A stretch of 64,000 nt of DNA, from positions 30,318,001 to 30,382,000 of the forward strand of contig NC_091047.1 in NCBI RefSeq assembly GCF_963966145.1, written 5' to 3'. This DNA is from Tenebrio molitor (taxonomy: Eukaryota > Arthropoda > Insecta > Coleoptera > Tenebrionidae). The position numbers and the translations under genes are program-made. A model generated the notes under the pieces. The model searched no databases, had not been told where the DNA came from, and saw only the letters and a program-made list of their open reading frames with translations. Of this stretch, positions 44,583-55,669 are shown one piece after another. Position 1 is the first letter of the stretch; every line of letters starts with the position of its first letter.

Positions 44583-45517
44583 AATAGTATATTATGATAC
44601 AAGTTTATAAGGAAGCCTTTAAAGCACGCGCGACGAGTTTAAGAGCACGACGCGTAGCGTGCTTTAAAGGCCCTTATAAACGTGTATCATACGCTATTTT
44701 TTATTATACCTGCACTAGAATCTGAAAATTATAACAAGAAAAAAGTAAATTGAAATACCTTTTCCGAAGTAGTCTGTGTCATTAATCGTTGATATAGAAA
44801 TGGTCAATTGTTGTTGTTTCGTTGCTATCATAAATTGTGTATAAATATCTACTGGGTGCCCCAAAATTCGCGGAACAACTCAATGAGGCAATGTCAATTC
44901 ATGTTAGAAAATAATGATAAAAATAATTAAAACATTCTATACCTCTTAGATTTGAAGATATGGGGGCCCAAAAGGTGCAGCTTTGATCTCATTTATTTTA
45001 AATAATACAGTTTTTTTTGACTATTTGTCTTTTACTAGCCAGTGTCCTAATAATTTTGAATGATTGTGATCAGGTTTGTAATTATTTTCTTCATTATTGC
45101 CAGCATTTCCAAGTAGTAATTTTATGTTCGTTTTACCTCAAATAGCGTACGGCAACACGGCTTTGATTTTTCCCTCTCATTCCCATGGATACAACAAAAA
45201 TGAAATATTTGCAGACTATTGGTATGAACAGAATGTTTTTAAATGTTGCCACATTTAGTGTAACGAATAGGTCCATATCTTCTACAAACAAGAAGATTGA
45301 TTTTTTAAACATTTTTACCTGATCTCTTAATGACTACTTAACAACGTACTACTACGTTGTTTCGGGAATTTTAGGGCACCCAGTATTTATCATTGTTAAA
45401 AATGTAGGTGAATTTGTTGTTACCTAAGCAACCCTTAAAGCTTTAGTGTTTTAAAGGCCCTTTTTCGCACGCATTTTAGTGTCAAAAACAGGGATTATGA
45501 TTCAGGTATAATAAAAA
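44583..45517. mobile_element. Composite foldback repeat, copy 2, interrupted
   Basis: Same unit as 11423-11843 with the transposon at 44852-45383 inserted. It is itself framed by inverted words TTTCCTTGGRTGTTTTAATA at 44531 and 45525, so it sits inside a further inverted repeat. Confidence 0.78.
44852..45383. mobile_element. TIR element X, copy 1, with CTGGGTGCCCCAAAATTCGC ends
   Basis: Flanked by TA at 44850-44851 and 45384-45385. The uninterrupted unit at 11709 has a single TA. A second copy at 59278-60294 carries its own insertion. No coding capacity recognised. Confidence 0.85.
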
Positions 45518-45549
45518 AATATTAAAACACCCAAGGAAAATTTTGTAGT

Positions 45550-46180
45550 AAGTGTTGATTTTATTAGCAAAAGTTTAAAAAGCAGTTGTAGAAAAAATAG
45601 TGTTTGTATTTCGTTGGCGCATTCGAAAAACAATCATTTTGCGCACTTAATACAAAAATAACTATTCTCAAAAAGTACACGGGCTATCAACTTAATTCTG
45701 TTTTTAAAAACTTTTCCAATATCTTAGTTAGATTTGACTCGCTGCATGTGTATCGAAATTTTCAATATTTCACATAGGTCCCAGCAGAGTGAAGTTTACG
45801 ATGCGCATTTTTGATTAATCGAAATTCATGTAAGAAATACTCCCTAAATTTCCAAAACTAGCGTTTATTCACACAACGTACAAATCGTTCGACAACTCTA
45901 AATCGACTGACTTCCCTACCCTTCACCTGATTACGTCTCACACTTTTTGCCACGCATGCAAAACATATCGATACTAAAAACTATAAAGTGTTCATATTCC
46001 TCGGACCAGGGTCATTTATGTGTCATCATCCACTTTTTCTAACATTCATTAATTATTTTTTTCAAAACTATCGATATTTGCGAAATTTTCAATTCACTGT
46101 TGGAAGCGCTGTACTTTTTAGTATAAATATACAGAAAATCAAAATTATAGCTTCAATAGTTGAATTAACACAGCGTTAAA
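45550..46180. other. Non-coding, nothing recognised
   Basis: A 63-codon frame at 45988-46179 has no support. Confidence 0.3.
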
Positions 46181-46226
46181 TGTTACGAACAACGTAGTTT
46201 TTCGGACTACACCTCAACTACGTAGT

Positions 46227-46252
46227 TATAAAAGCCGGTTTCAAAGTTCAGT
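46227..46252 (+). promoter_or_regulatory. Possible orphan core promoter
   Basis: TATAAAAG at 46227 and TCAGTC at 46248 are only 23 bases apart (TATA start to initiator A), slightly short of the usual spacing. No convincing coding exon follows. Confidence 0.25.
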
Positions 46253-46379
46253 CTTTGATCGTTATCATCGAAGTCAGTGGAACAACCAAACACACTGCCG
46301 TTGGATATCGCAATTTTCAATTTTCTTTCAGACATTAATTACTGTTTGATATGCTTATAACTTTTGAACATTATAATAA

Positions 46380-47020
46380 TAGTTATTTGTACAACTAGTT
46401 ATGAAAGTCATATTTTTTTTCAAGAAAATTTGCAGATTCAAGCAAATAAGTGAAAAAAAGAGACTTTCATAACGTGTTGTATGTACATACTATTTTTTTG
46501 CTTAGCGAAAAAAGTTGAAAAATTTGGTCTAAAAGGATTTATGAAAAATTACCAAAAAAAAAAAAAAAATAGGTATGCTTTGACAACCATCTCCAAGGAG
46601 ATGGACAAAATGATGCAAAAAAGTACTGCTTTTACTACGTGTAAAAAAGTATTACCTTCACTACGATTTTGCGTGTAAAAAAGTGCCACTTTCATTACGA
46701 TATGCAAAAAATAATATTTTCGGACTATCACATGGCGAAGACAGATTAACTGCAATAGTAGATGGAACTGTAGTCTCACCAGAAGTTTCGGTGCACTTTC
46801 AAAGTTGCCTTTTTTAACATAGAGAGATTTGTCTACGACGATGAAGCTACATACTTTTTACTGACATTGAAGAATTACGCCGATAGGAGCTCTTCTGTTA
46901 TCAGTAATCACTGATGTTACACTCCTTTTTTTTCTTTCCAATTAATAAAGATTGCAAATTTTCGTAGGCTTCCTTCGATTTTCTCGGTAATGACTCTGAA
47001 GTCGCTTTTTTAGTTTCTGC
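46380..47020. other. Non-coding, short repeats only
   Basis: GTTATGAAAGTC at 46399 is inverted at 46461 (small hairpin), and a TGTAAAAAAGT word repeats at 46640-46690. No gene supported. Confidence 0.3.
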
Positions 47021-47025
47021 AAGTA

Positions 47026-47256
47026 CCGGGTGATCAAGAAGGACTGTTTAAGTTGGCAGTACAATTAAGAAAATGTTTTAATTCGGTTCTTTATAACACT
47101 GCAACCGGATATGTTTTGTTGGTTTATTTGACAAATATCTGATATAGATATGGCATTAACAACGACAAGCCATCAACAACTGGAAGTTACTCCTGTTATA
47201 CGATTTAAAATACAATTCAATGTTACCAACTTAAACAGTCCTTCTTGATCATCCCG
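47026..47256. mobile_element. MITE with GGGTGATCAAGAAGGACTGT ends
   Basis: Inverted ends are flanked by TA at 47024-47025 and 47257-47258. Related to 2994-3235 and 26547-26592. Confidence 0.8.
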
Positions 47257-47498
47257 TATTTCCGCTGAAATATTCTGATTCTTGCCAATATTTTCTATTT
47301 TTCAAAAATGAATAATTGCAGATTGCAAATTGGGTCGACAAAACAATCGGAAATAAATAGCAACCGTTCCATGACTTCCTGGTATAAATTATTTCATCGT
47401 AAAATGACAAACGTCATTTGAAAATGTCAAAAAAATAAACGAACAACGTGATTCTTTGTATTTGTACCTGGTTGTGGATAAAATTTTGTATTGCATTC

Positions 47499-47600
47499 GT
47501 TGTCTTATTAGCTTAAAACACTCAAGAAAAACGTAAACTGCTCGGGCTAACGCTCTAGTGTTTACCTTTTTCTTTCGTGTTTTATATGCTTAATAAGACA
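47499..47600. repeat. Palindromic hairpin element, CTCG-loop type
   Basis: GTCTTATTAGCTTAAAACAC pairs with GTGTTTTATATGCTTAATAAG, and GTAAAC pairs with GTTTAC around CTGCTCGGGCTAACGCTCT. Confidence 0.65.
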
Positions 47601-47987
47601 CTTATAGACTACGTCCACTGATAGAATGCATTTTTTTAAATATCCTTAGATAACAAAATCCCCAAACCATAACATTAAAATATTAAGAGAGTATCATAGA
47701 TTGTGTTGGTAATATCTTGAAGCACTCGCGCCACTGATTCTCATTGGTTGTTATGAAACCCACGCGAAAAATAAATTATATGACATTTCAAATTTGAAAT
47801 TGTCAGTTCTGTCAAGTGGTTTAAGCATTTAGACATGCGATTTTTCATCTTCAGAGCTTTGTTTTGCGATTCTCTGGTTTTAAAAGTTATTCGTTTTGAT
47901 CGTGTTGCTGTTGATCTGTTCCGTTGCGATTTTTTATTGATTTTTTTAAATTTGTGAAGTGAGTGCGTGCCTCAAGAATCTAGCATT

Positions 47988-48032
47988 ATGAACACTTTAA
48001 GTGACATTACAAACATCGAAAATGATAGAGAG
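47988..48032 (+). other. Candidate 5' coding exon
   Basis: ATG followed by 15 clean codons (MNTLSDITNIENDRE) ending exactly at a GAG|GTAATT donor. No downstream exon can be recognised in the window, because MITE sequence begins at about 48060. Could be chance. Confidence 0.2.
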
Positions 48033-48059
48033 GTAATTTTTGTTCATGCATTAAATAGG

Positions 48060-48175
48060 AGTACATATTAAATAATTTTAATTTCAATAGCCAGCTTTTT
48101 CGGAAATTCGAAAATGTATTGTGGGTTGCATTTTTTATTCTGTCGGGCACATTATCACTCGTGAAATACTCTGTA
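48060..48175. mobile_element. Partial copy of the 36467 MITE
   Basis: AATTTCAATAGCCAGCTTTT through ATTATCACTCGTGAAATA matches the right half of 36467-36636. Confidence 0.65.
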
Positions 48176-48403
48176 TTAATAAAACCTAATATATTACTCC
48201 TACTGTACTGAAGTTTTCTTTCTTCTTTCCTAAGTGCAAACATGCAGAATAATAATAAAATATCACGTGTAAACCTTCTCTTTCTATTTTTTTAAATTTC
48301 CCGCCGGATCTATTTGTTATAGCGTAAGTGAACATTTTTAGTAACATTTATGTCAAGCAATCTATGAGTGGACAGAGTTTGCAATAAATAACTAACGAGT
48401 GAC

Positions 48404-48940
48404 TATTAAAATTTTCACTTAGGGTTGGCTATGGATCATTCTTTGTTTTCCGTTGCACCTTAGACACTGACAAGTTTGACATTTCAAAACTATGTTTAAT
48501 CATATATCTATTAACTACTATATGGGTAACGTCGTATCTTTACTTTGCTCGAGAGTGAAGCAAACATTGCCATGGGTGGGAGCAGTATAGAAACATCTTC
48601 TCAACTACTTTGTTAAGAGCAAGTAGTTATAATGTGCGCATGGCAGGAATTTAAATATAGGATGTTGCTGCTGCGCGCTGCGGATTGTGGGAAAAACAGC
48701 TCCACCCTCCACCAATCAGTTGCTCCAGAAAACGAGCCTGTCCATAAGTGGACTGCGTTTTGTATCTCGAGATCTTTGCTTCACTCTCGTATCCACGTTA
48801 CCTATATAGCAGTTAATAGATATATGGTTTCAATTGTACTGACTGACATTTGTCGTTCGTTATTGCGTGTGTCTAAAGTAACAGAAAAAATAAAAACTCG
48901 TTCAAAGCCAACTCCAAGTGAAAATTTTAATAGTCACCCG
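48404..48940. mobile_element. Foldback MITE with GACTATTAAAATTTTCACTT ends
   Basis: Arms of about 190 bp with indels (48404-48590 and 48770-48940), a GC-richer centre, and TGA/TCA at the edges. Confidence 0.75.
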
Positions 48941-48949
48941 TTATTATGT

Positions 48950-49271
48950 ACCGGGATATCAAAAATTATCTTGGTCAAAGGTGGTCATGGATTTTCAAAT
49001 AATTGTCGAAGCTTTGTGTCAATCATTTTTTGAATGTCAAAATCAATTTTCGAGAGCACCTCTCACACTTCGCAGTAATGCCGAAGGATTTTTATCCATG
49101 CCTTACAAATTGTGTTGGTGCGTTTTGCGAAACTAGCTCTGTGACTCATAAAAAAGGTGTTGGTAGTCCAATCCTTCGTACCGAAGAAATCGTTACACGA
49201 AATAAGTTGAGACGGACGTTTTCCAATCCTTGACCACGTTTCACCAAGATAATTTTTGATATGCCGGTATA
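48950..49271. mobile_element. MITE with ATATCAAAAATTATCTTGGT ends
   Basis: TACCGGGATATC... at 48949 is mirrored by GATATGCCGGTA ending at 49270. Incidental short frames on both strands. Confidence 0.7.
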
Positions 49272-49380
49272 AAATACAAATTAAAAGAAATAAACAAATC
49301 TCAAAGTTAGAATGCACTCTTAATTTATTTGAAATTACGTAACATAATGTAAACGTTAAATATAAATGTTGCAGTATAAA

Positions 49381-49386
49381 TTTATT
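49381..49386 (-). terminator. Poly(A) signal of gene C
   Basis: Minus-strand AATAAA 74 bases after the stop codon at 49462-49460. Confidence 0.55.
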
Positions 49387-49459
49387 GTTGCTCTAACGAT
49401 ATAACAGTAATAATAATACAATTCTCAAATTATTTTACTTCGTACAAGATAAAAATTGT

Positions 49460-51512
49460 CTAAAAAATCTCTCGACTTCCTCTCCTCGATTCTGAGGAGT
49501 TCGAATCTGAACTTGAGGAACTTGAATCCAAACTGGAACTTGAATCTTCGCTTGATCCCTCACCGGACTGAGAAGAACTTGACTCTCCACTGCTCCCGGA
49601 TCCAGATTCACTGCTCCCTTGTGAGCCCGATTCCTGTTCGCCAGATTCTTCGCTGCTGCTTTGAGAACTTGATTCTTCACTGCTGCTTTGAGAACTTGAT
49701 TCTTCACTTGATTGCGAATCTGTGGTTGCATTAGTTGGTGGTGCCGTTGTGGGTGCTTCAGTGGGTTCAGGTGTAGTTACTGGAGCTGCAGTAGTAGTTG
49801 AGCGAGTTGGGCGAGTTGAGCGAGTTGGACGAGTTGAGCGAGTTGGACGAGTTGAGCGGGTTGGGCGAGTTGAACGTGTTGGTCGGCCTGAACTTGAAGG
49901 TTCTTCACTGGGTTCAGATGTAGTCGGCTCTTCACTAGGTTCAGGTTCAGTAGTTGCTTCTTCGGTGGGTTCAGGCGTCGTGGTTGGTGCTTCAGTAGGT
50001 TCTGGAGTGGTGGTTGGAGCTTCAGTGGGTTCGGGAGTGGTGGTTGGAGCTTCAGTAGGTTCTGGAGTGGTGGTTGGAGCTTCAGTAGGTTCTGGAGTGG
50101 TGGTTGGAGCTTCAGTTGGTCCTGCAGTTGAACGAGTTGGACGTGTTGGTCGGGTTGGACGAGTTGGTCGGGTTGGTCGGGTTGGTCGGGTTGGACGAGT
50201 TGGACGAGTCGGTCGGGTTGGGCGAGTCGGACGTGTTGGTCGGCCTGAACTTGAAGGTTCTTCACTGGGTTCAGATGTAGTCGACTCTTCACTGGGTTCA
50301 GATGCAGTCGGGTCTTCACTAGGTTCAGGTTCAGTAGTTGATTCTTCGGTGGGTTCAGGCGTAGTGGTTGGAGCTTCAGAGGGTTCAGGTGTAGTAGGTT
50401 CACTACTAGGTTCTTCACTAGGCTCAGTTACTGTGGTTGGTTCTTGACTAGGTTCAGGTGTACTAGTTGGTTGTTCAGTGGGCTCTGGTGTAGTTGGAGC
50501 ATTTGTTGTTTCGGTAGGCTTATTTGTTGGTACTGTACATGGTCCCTGAGTCGTGGGTCGAGTTGGTCGGCTGGGACGACTTGGTCGGCTTGGACGACTT
50601 GGACGACTTGGTCGACTTGGTCGACTTGGTCGACTTGGACGACTTGGTCGGCTTGGAGTTGGCCTGGTTGGTGAAGTTCCTTCTGTAACTTCGTTTTGTT
50701 CTGTTGTACTGTCTGTAACTACATCATTCTCTGTTGTATCGTCTGTAACTACATCATCCTCTGTTGTATCGTCTGTAACTACATCATTCTCTGTTGTATC
50801 GTCTGTAACTATATCATCCTCTGTTGTATCGTCTGTAACTACATCATTCTCTGTTGTATCGTCTGTAACTACATCATTCTCTGTTGTATCGTCGGTAACT
50901 ACATCATTCTCTGTTGTATCGTCTGTAACTACATCATTCTCTGTTGTATCGTCGGTAACTACATCATTCTCTGTTGTATCGTCTGTAACTACATCATTCT
51001 CTGTTGTATCGTCGGTAACTACATCATTCTCTGTTGTATCGTCGGTAACTACATCATTCTCTGTTGTATCGTCGGTAACTACATCATTCTCTGTTGTATC
51101 GTCGGTAACTACATCATTCTCTGTTGTATCGTCGGTAACTACATCATTCTCTGTTGTACCGTCTGTAACTATATCATCCTCTGTTGTACCAGAGTTGCTG
51201 CCTTCACAATCATAGTCCCATGGCCACACGCAGACATTTATTCTGGGGTCAAAAACAAGAATATCGGGACAGTCGAATTCATAAGCCACCCCATTAGAAC
51301 ATTGCCAAAATTTGTTGCACTCTTCATGTGGGATGTACACAGAATCAGGACCGTCTACTCTTGGACACTCATCTGAAGGTGCTAAAATATGTTTTGTTAT
51401 TATTTCCTTGTTGGTAAAAATCTTAAGTGAAAAAATATAAAAATGGAAACTTACGTGTTGCCAACCTTACGGTTGCTATTCCAATGAGGAAAATCAAAAT
51501 TGACGACTTCAT
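49460..51512 (-). CDS. Gene C: secreted single-CBM14 protein with charge-block repeat tail
   Basis: Exons 51512-51455 and 51381-49460 (GTAAGT donor, TTTTAG acceptor, phase 1) give 659 residues. MKSSILIFLIGIATVRLA is a signal peptide. One CBM14 domain has cysteines at 25, 41, 47, 57, 70 and 78. It is followed by about 17 copies of an acidic decapeptide TTENDVVTDD, an (SRP)n block, PEPTE-type acidic repeats, a (TRP)n block, more TTTPEPTEAP repeats, (TRS) repeats, and a Ser/Glu-rich tail ending SRREIF. No C-terminal CBM14 is present, unlike A and B, so the protein is truncated or diverged at that end. Predicted: secreted, O-glycosylated chitin-associated mucin. The long open frames on the plus strand (49722-51376) are shadows of the repeats. 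Confidence 0.9.
50685..51190 (-). repeat. 30 bp coding minisatellite of gene C
   Basis: About 17 in-frame units encode TTENDVVTDD and minor variants (EDDI, EDDV). Synonymous ACC/ACA variants alternate in the middle units, giving a local 60 bp period. Confidence 0.9.
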
Positions 51513-51601
51513 CTTCTAAATTGTTGTCACGTACACTAGTGTAGGTCTACTCAATTCAAAAGAAGTTCGATGTATTACTAGTCTAGTCTAAGTTAGAGAA
51601 T

Positions 51602-51610
51602 CTTTTTATA
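51602..51610 (-). promoter_or_regulatory. TATA box of gene C
   Basis: Minus-strand TATAAAAAG about 98 bases before the ATG. A good initiator at the standard spacing is not obvious. The transcript leader (TTCTTTTGA, TGAGTAGA, ACTAGTGTA, GTGACA) parallels that of gene B. Confidence 0.6.
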
Positions 51611-51619
51611 GTGTTTTAT

Positions 51620-52156
51620 AATCTTTTGGTTTAAATAATGGCCAGGATGAGGTTTATTAGAGATTATATTAAGCTGCATCGACGTAGATTGATTTATGGA
51701 AGTCATTATTGTTGACAATGATCGAAATTTGATAGTCATAATTCTTAAAAATGGGTCCGCTGTTACTAATCAAAAGGATCATCTTAAGAAAATATAATTT
51801 TCAAGAATTCTTATTAAGCAGATGTGATATAAGGCATTCATTTTAAATGTTGGGTAAAGGTGTAAACTCAAAACACCATAAATTACGAAAGCGGCAAATT
51901 TTCATTCTATTGGTACCGTAAAGTAGCAATCCCTCTGTTCATATAAAACTGGTACCACGTCATACTTTCACCATCTTATCGACGAGCAAAAGAAAGAGAC
52001 GTTAAAATATCCACAAGTGAAAAAAAAAATTAAACACGTTATGTGATCAGTGACCAAAACAATGTAAAGAGATTGTTGATTTTAAGTAATGTATTTGACA
52101 AATAAGATTGCTAAATATAAAAATAAGAGTAATTAGTATCCATTACATGTATCATG
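51620..52156. other. Non-coding, nothing recognised
   Basis: Upstream of gene C. No repeat edges found. Confidence 0.3.
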
Positions 52157-52158
52157 TA

Positions 52159-52639
52159 CAGTGAGCGGCAAAAGTATGGAATAAATTCCTTAAAAATTAA
52201 ACACAATTTTTTTCAAAAAAAATTCCAAGGAGTCATTTGTTTTCGTGTTATGACGTCATCGATAGTTTTTTTAAATGAAAACTCCCTATTTTTTTCCTTG
52301 ATTCTGATAGCCCTTTTAATTGTCTAAATGACAGTATAAAAATTTTGTTATCTTACATAAAGAAATTTTTGAGAAAAAAATAATAAAGTTGGAAAAAATA
52401 AATTTTATAACGGCGTTTAGACAATTAAAAGGGCTATCAGAATCAAGAAAAAAATAGGGAGTTTCTATTTAAAAAAACTATCGATGATGTCATAACTCGA
52501 AAACAAATGACTGTTTGGAATTTTATTTTGCATTAAAATATGTATTTTTATAAACTAAAATTGACCTGTCCAAAAATTTTTTTGAAAAAAATTTTGTTTA
52601 ATTTTTAATGAATTTATTCCATACTTTTGCCGCTCACTG
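52159..52639. mobile_element. Foldback MITE with CAGTGAGCGGCAAAAGTATG ends
   Basis: Near-complete palindrome with arms of about 200 bp, flanked by TA at 52157-52158 and 52640-52641. Tips of Tc1/mariner type. Confidence 0.85.
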
Positions 52640-52698
52640 TATATTTTAAAGTAAATTAATAAATGAAATAATAAAATACATACCTAAACAATAAAAAA

Positions 52699-52905
52699 TT
52701 AATCGTCATCTGAATCAAATTTACTATTTATAGATGATTCACCGGTATTGGAAACAAATATTAAAGGTTCCACTTGGTCTTCTAAAAGTTGATCTCGATC
52801 CCACCATTCTTTAATTTTGGACCCGAATATATTGAACACATTTTTAGATTCACTGAGTTTCGGACAAGTGTCCAAGCAGGTAAGTTTTATTACAAAACCC
52901 AACAT
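52699..52905 (-). other. Unidentified 68-codon frame
   Basis: Ends in an acidic NSKFDSDDD tail and starts MLGFVIKLTCLDTCPKLSES. Not recognised. Possibly the C-terminal end of a transposase ORF. Confidence 0.2.
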
Positions 52906-52966
52906 TTAAAATAAATGCTCTATATGTATAAGAATACGTTAGTGCGTAGATTTGGAAACACGAATA

Positions 52967-53906
52967 CAGGCTGTTTGATAAAAAACGCCTCAACCCATAA
53001 CTTTTTTATTTATTATCCGATTTCAATGAACAAAAAAACCGAAGTAAGGTTTTTCATGCGCTGCGAAGCAGCCATAAAATAATTTTTTTTGGCGTTATTT
53101 TCAGTAGCTTACGATAGTCAACTTTTTTTTTTTTAATGGACACATGTAGTTTTTTAGGCTCAGTCTGATAAAGTTTTTTTTTCTGAATCTAACGATATAT
53201 TTAAAGTTATCGTTTGGTCCATAGCTGACTGAAAAAAAAATAAACCAATTTTTAATTGTGGTTCAGTTTATTATGAAATTTTCAAGTGTGCCATGAAAAA
53301 CAATTGGAATACAAATAGCAACAAATGTCAAGTGTGAGTTTGAACATTTTCAGGTGCAATCTTGAAGAGTTTTATTATTATTTTCTTGGAAAACATAAAG
53401 AATAATAATAATTATTATTTTTTCTATTAACTTTTTGTTTTTGACTAATTACGATTTTTATTACACTCGAACATAAAATAATAGTCAAATGATTGCTATC
53501 CTGCATGACTGACAATGTTATTTTATACTTAAATAAAAAAAGTTTAAAAAAGCAGATGAAAACTTCTAACCTGACGTTTAGATGACATTTATCGTACTTT
53601 GTATTCCGATTGTTTTTCACGGCACTCTTAAAAATTTTATAAGCTGAACCACAAAAAAATGTTTTATTTTTTTTCAGTTAATTATGAACCAAATGATAAC
53701 TTTCAATACATCATTAGATCCAGAAAAAAAGACCTTACCAGACCAAGCCTAAAAAACTACATGTGTCCATTTAAAAAAAAAAGTTGACTATCGTTAGCTA
53801 TTGTTTTGTAGCGCTTGAAAAACCATATCTTTGATTTTTTTGTTCAGTGAAATCGGGTAATATATAACAAAGTTATGGGTTGAGGCGTTTTTCATCAAAC
53901 AGCCTG
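52967..53906. mobile_element. Large foldback with CAGGCTGTTTGATAAAAAAC ends
   Basis: Arms of about 300 bp (with CCTCAACCCATAACTTT near the tips and a conserved ACATGTAGTTTTTTAGGCT further in) are flanked by TA at 52965-52966 and 53907-53908. Confidence 0.83.
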
Positions 53907-54051
53907 TATACACTGTTAGGGGAGCCTTCATAAAAACTTAAAATGTTGCAAATGCAACTTCAAAAATATGTGGGAGTCCTGAAAAAAAAAATATAAATAA
54001 GAATATTTAATTTAAATATCATTAATTTATAATTATATTTTAATATTTATA

Positions 54052-54734
54052 CAGGTGTCCCCAAAAGATTTTAATTATCTGCACACCAAATTGAATGGTT
54101 GTTAATAGGCTAGAAAATGGCCTAATAAATTCAAGTATAACCCCATGGGCTTCAAAGGTAAACTGTCGAAATATTTTTTTTCAAATGGGATTACATATTT
54201 TTTTTAGTAATTCTGATAGAGATTTGTATTCTGAAAACAACAATGTATCACAAGTATACACTTAAATACCAAAAATTCACAAAAAAAATTTAAAAAACGC
54301 TACTATCGTCTATATTCCATTTTGCGCTAAACATTGGCGGCATATCTGCGCAATCCCACATGTTATTATTTGTCATTTGTTTTTCCAGCTACCTTAATTT
54401 GGTTATTACATTGTAACGCAATGCATTTTGATAGCTTTTCGCTTGGTGCTCGTCATTTGTTTCAAAAGTTAGTGTTATTTTTTTTTTATGTGAAGTTATA
54501 GGTACTTGTGATACATTGTTGTTTTCAGAATTAAAATCTCTATCTAAAAAAAGTATGTAATCCCATTTGAAAAAAATATTTTGACATTTTAGTCTTGAAG
54601 CCGTTGGAGTTATACGTGAATTTATAAAGTCGTTTTGTAGCCTATTAACAACCATTTAATTTGATGTATAGATAATTAAAATCCTCCGATAAGTAAGGGA
54701 GCTATGGACTCGTCTTTTTTTTTGGGGACACCTG
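54052..54734. mobile_element. Foldback with CAGGTGTCCCCAAAA ends
   Basis: Flanked by TA at 54050-54051 and 54735-54736. Inner inverted blocks (GGTTGTTAATAGGCTA and inverse; TACATTGTTGTTTTCAGAA and inverse) give long arms. The tip resembles 58241-58716 (CAGGTGTCCCAAAAA). Confidence 0.8.
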
Positions 54735-54785
54735 TATAATAATAATAAAATAGTTATATTTTTAATATAATATAATAATATAAAT

Positions 54786-55669
54786 TTGAATATAAATATT
54801 CAAACTAGAGTTCTCTTTATAAAATTTTGTAAACATCACCCCAAATCTGCTATTGAAAGATTTAATTTACCACGCGAAAATGGTGGTAGGGGTTTTTCAA
54901 ATCTAGAAATTCTACAACACAATCAAATTGCTTCACTAAAAAATTATTTTCTCAATAGAGCTCGTGATAATACTTTTTTTAATGCTTTGGTTTCAGCGGA
55001 TAAAGGTTACACACCTTTAAATTTAAGTGATAATATAATTTCAGATATTGTTGAGCCAAATATACCTGACACTATAGCAAATATAAAACAAAAGTCTTTA
55101 CATGGGAGATATTTTAAAGAGCTAGAACAGCCAGAAATTAATATTCAAGCTTCTCATGAATGGCTTAAAAAATCAAATATTCATCCTGAGACTGAGGGTT
55201 TTATATTTGCAATACAAGATCGTGTTATAAATACAAGAAATTATAAAAAACACATATGCGGTTTACAATCGATCATTGATAAATGTAGGATTTGCGGAAC
55301 TGAAGGGGAAACCATTGAACACATCATTTCTTCTTGCACCGTTTTGGCTCAAAGCGAATATAAAAACGTCATGATATATTCGCAAAAATTATACACATGA
55401 ATTTAGCAGTTAAATTCAATTTATTAAAGGATACACAACCACATTACATTTATAAACCAGAAAGTTGTTTAGAAAATGCCAATTACAAATTATATTTTGA
55501 TCGGACAGTTTTAACTGACATTCACATTCAGCATAACAGACCAGACATTATTATTTTAAATAAACAACAAAAGCAAGCATATCTTTTAGATATAGCTGTT
55601 CCAAATTCACACAATATAACACAGACATATAATATAAAAATTAATAAATATTTAGAACTCTCCGTTTAA
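54786..55669 (+). pseudogene. RLE-type LINE, C-terminal endonuclease region, copy F
   Basis: First frame (to 55400): GGRGFSNLEILQHNQIASL, then SLHGRYFKEL, FIFAIQDRVINTRNYKKH and the CCHC motif CRICGTEGETIEHIISSC. Second frame (55397 on): KPESCLENANYKLYFDR and the restriction-like endonuclease signature RPDIIILNKQQKQAYLLDI. Comparison with copy A shows a one-base loss in the A run at about 55362 separates them. This CCHC plus PD...D tail defines R2/R4/NeSL-group LINEs, whose enzyme nicks target DNA to prime reverse transcription. It stops abruptly at the 785 bp repeat, before the C-terminal SATGIVPQ segment. Confidence 0.8.

Noticed and set aside
50685..51190. CRISPR-like array (regular 30 bp repeats)
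   Set aside because: Units are contiguous with no unique spacers and lie in frame within a secreted protein gene of an animal genome.
49722..51376. Three long open frames on the plus strand (Val/Gly-rich, Cys/Ile-rich) across gene C
   Set aside because: They are antisense frames of a 30 bp and 9 bp repeat array. Gene C on the minus strand has a signal peptide, CBM14 cysteines and splice sites.
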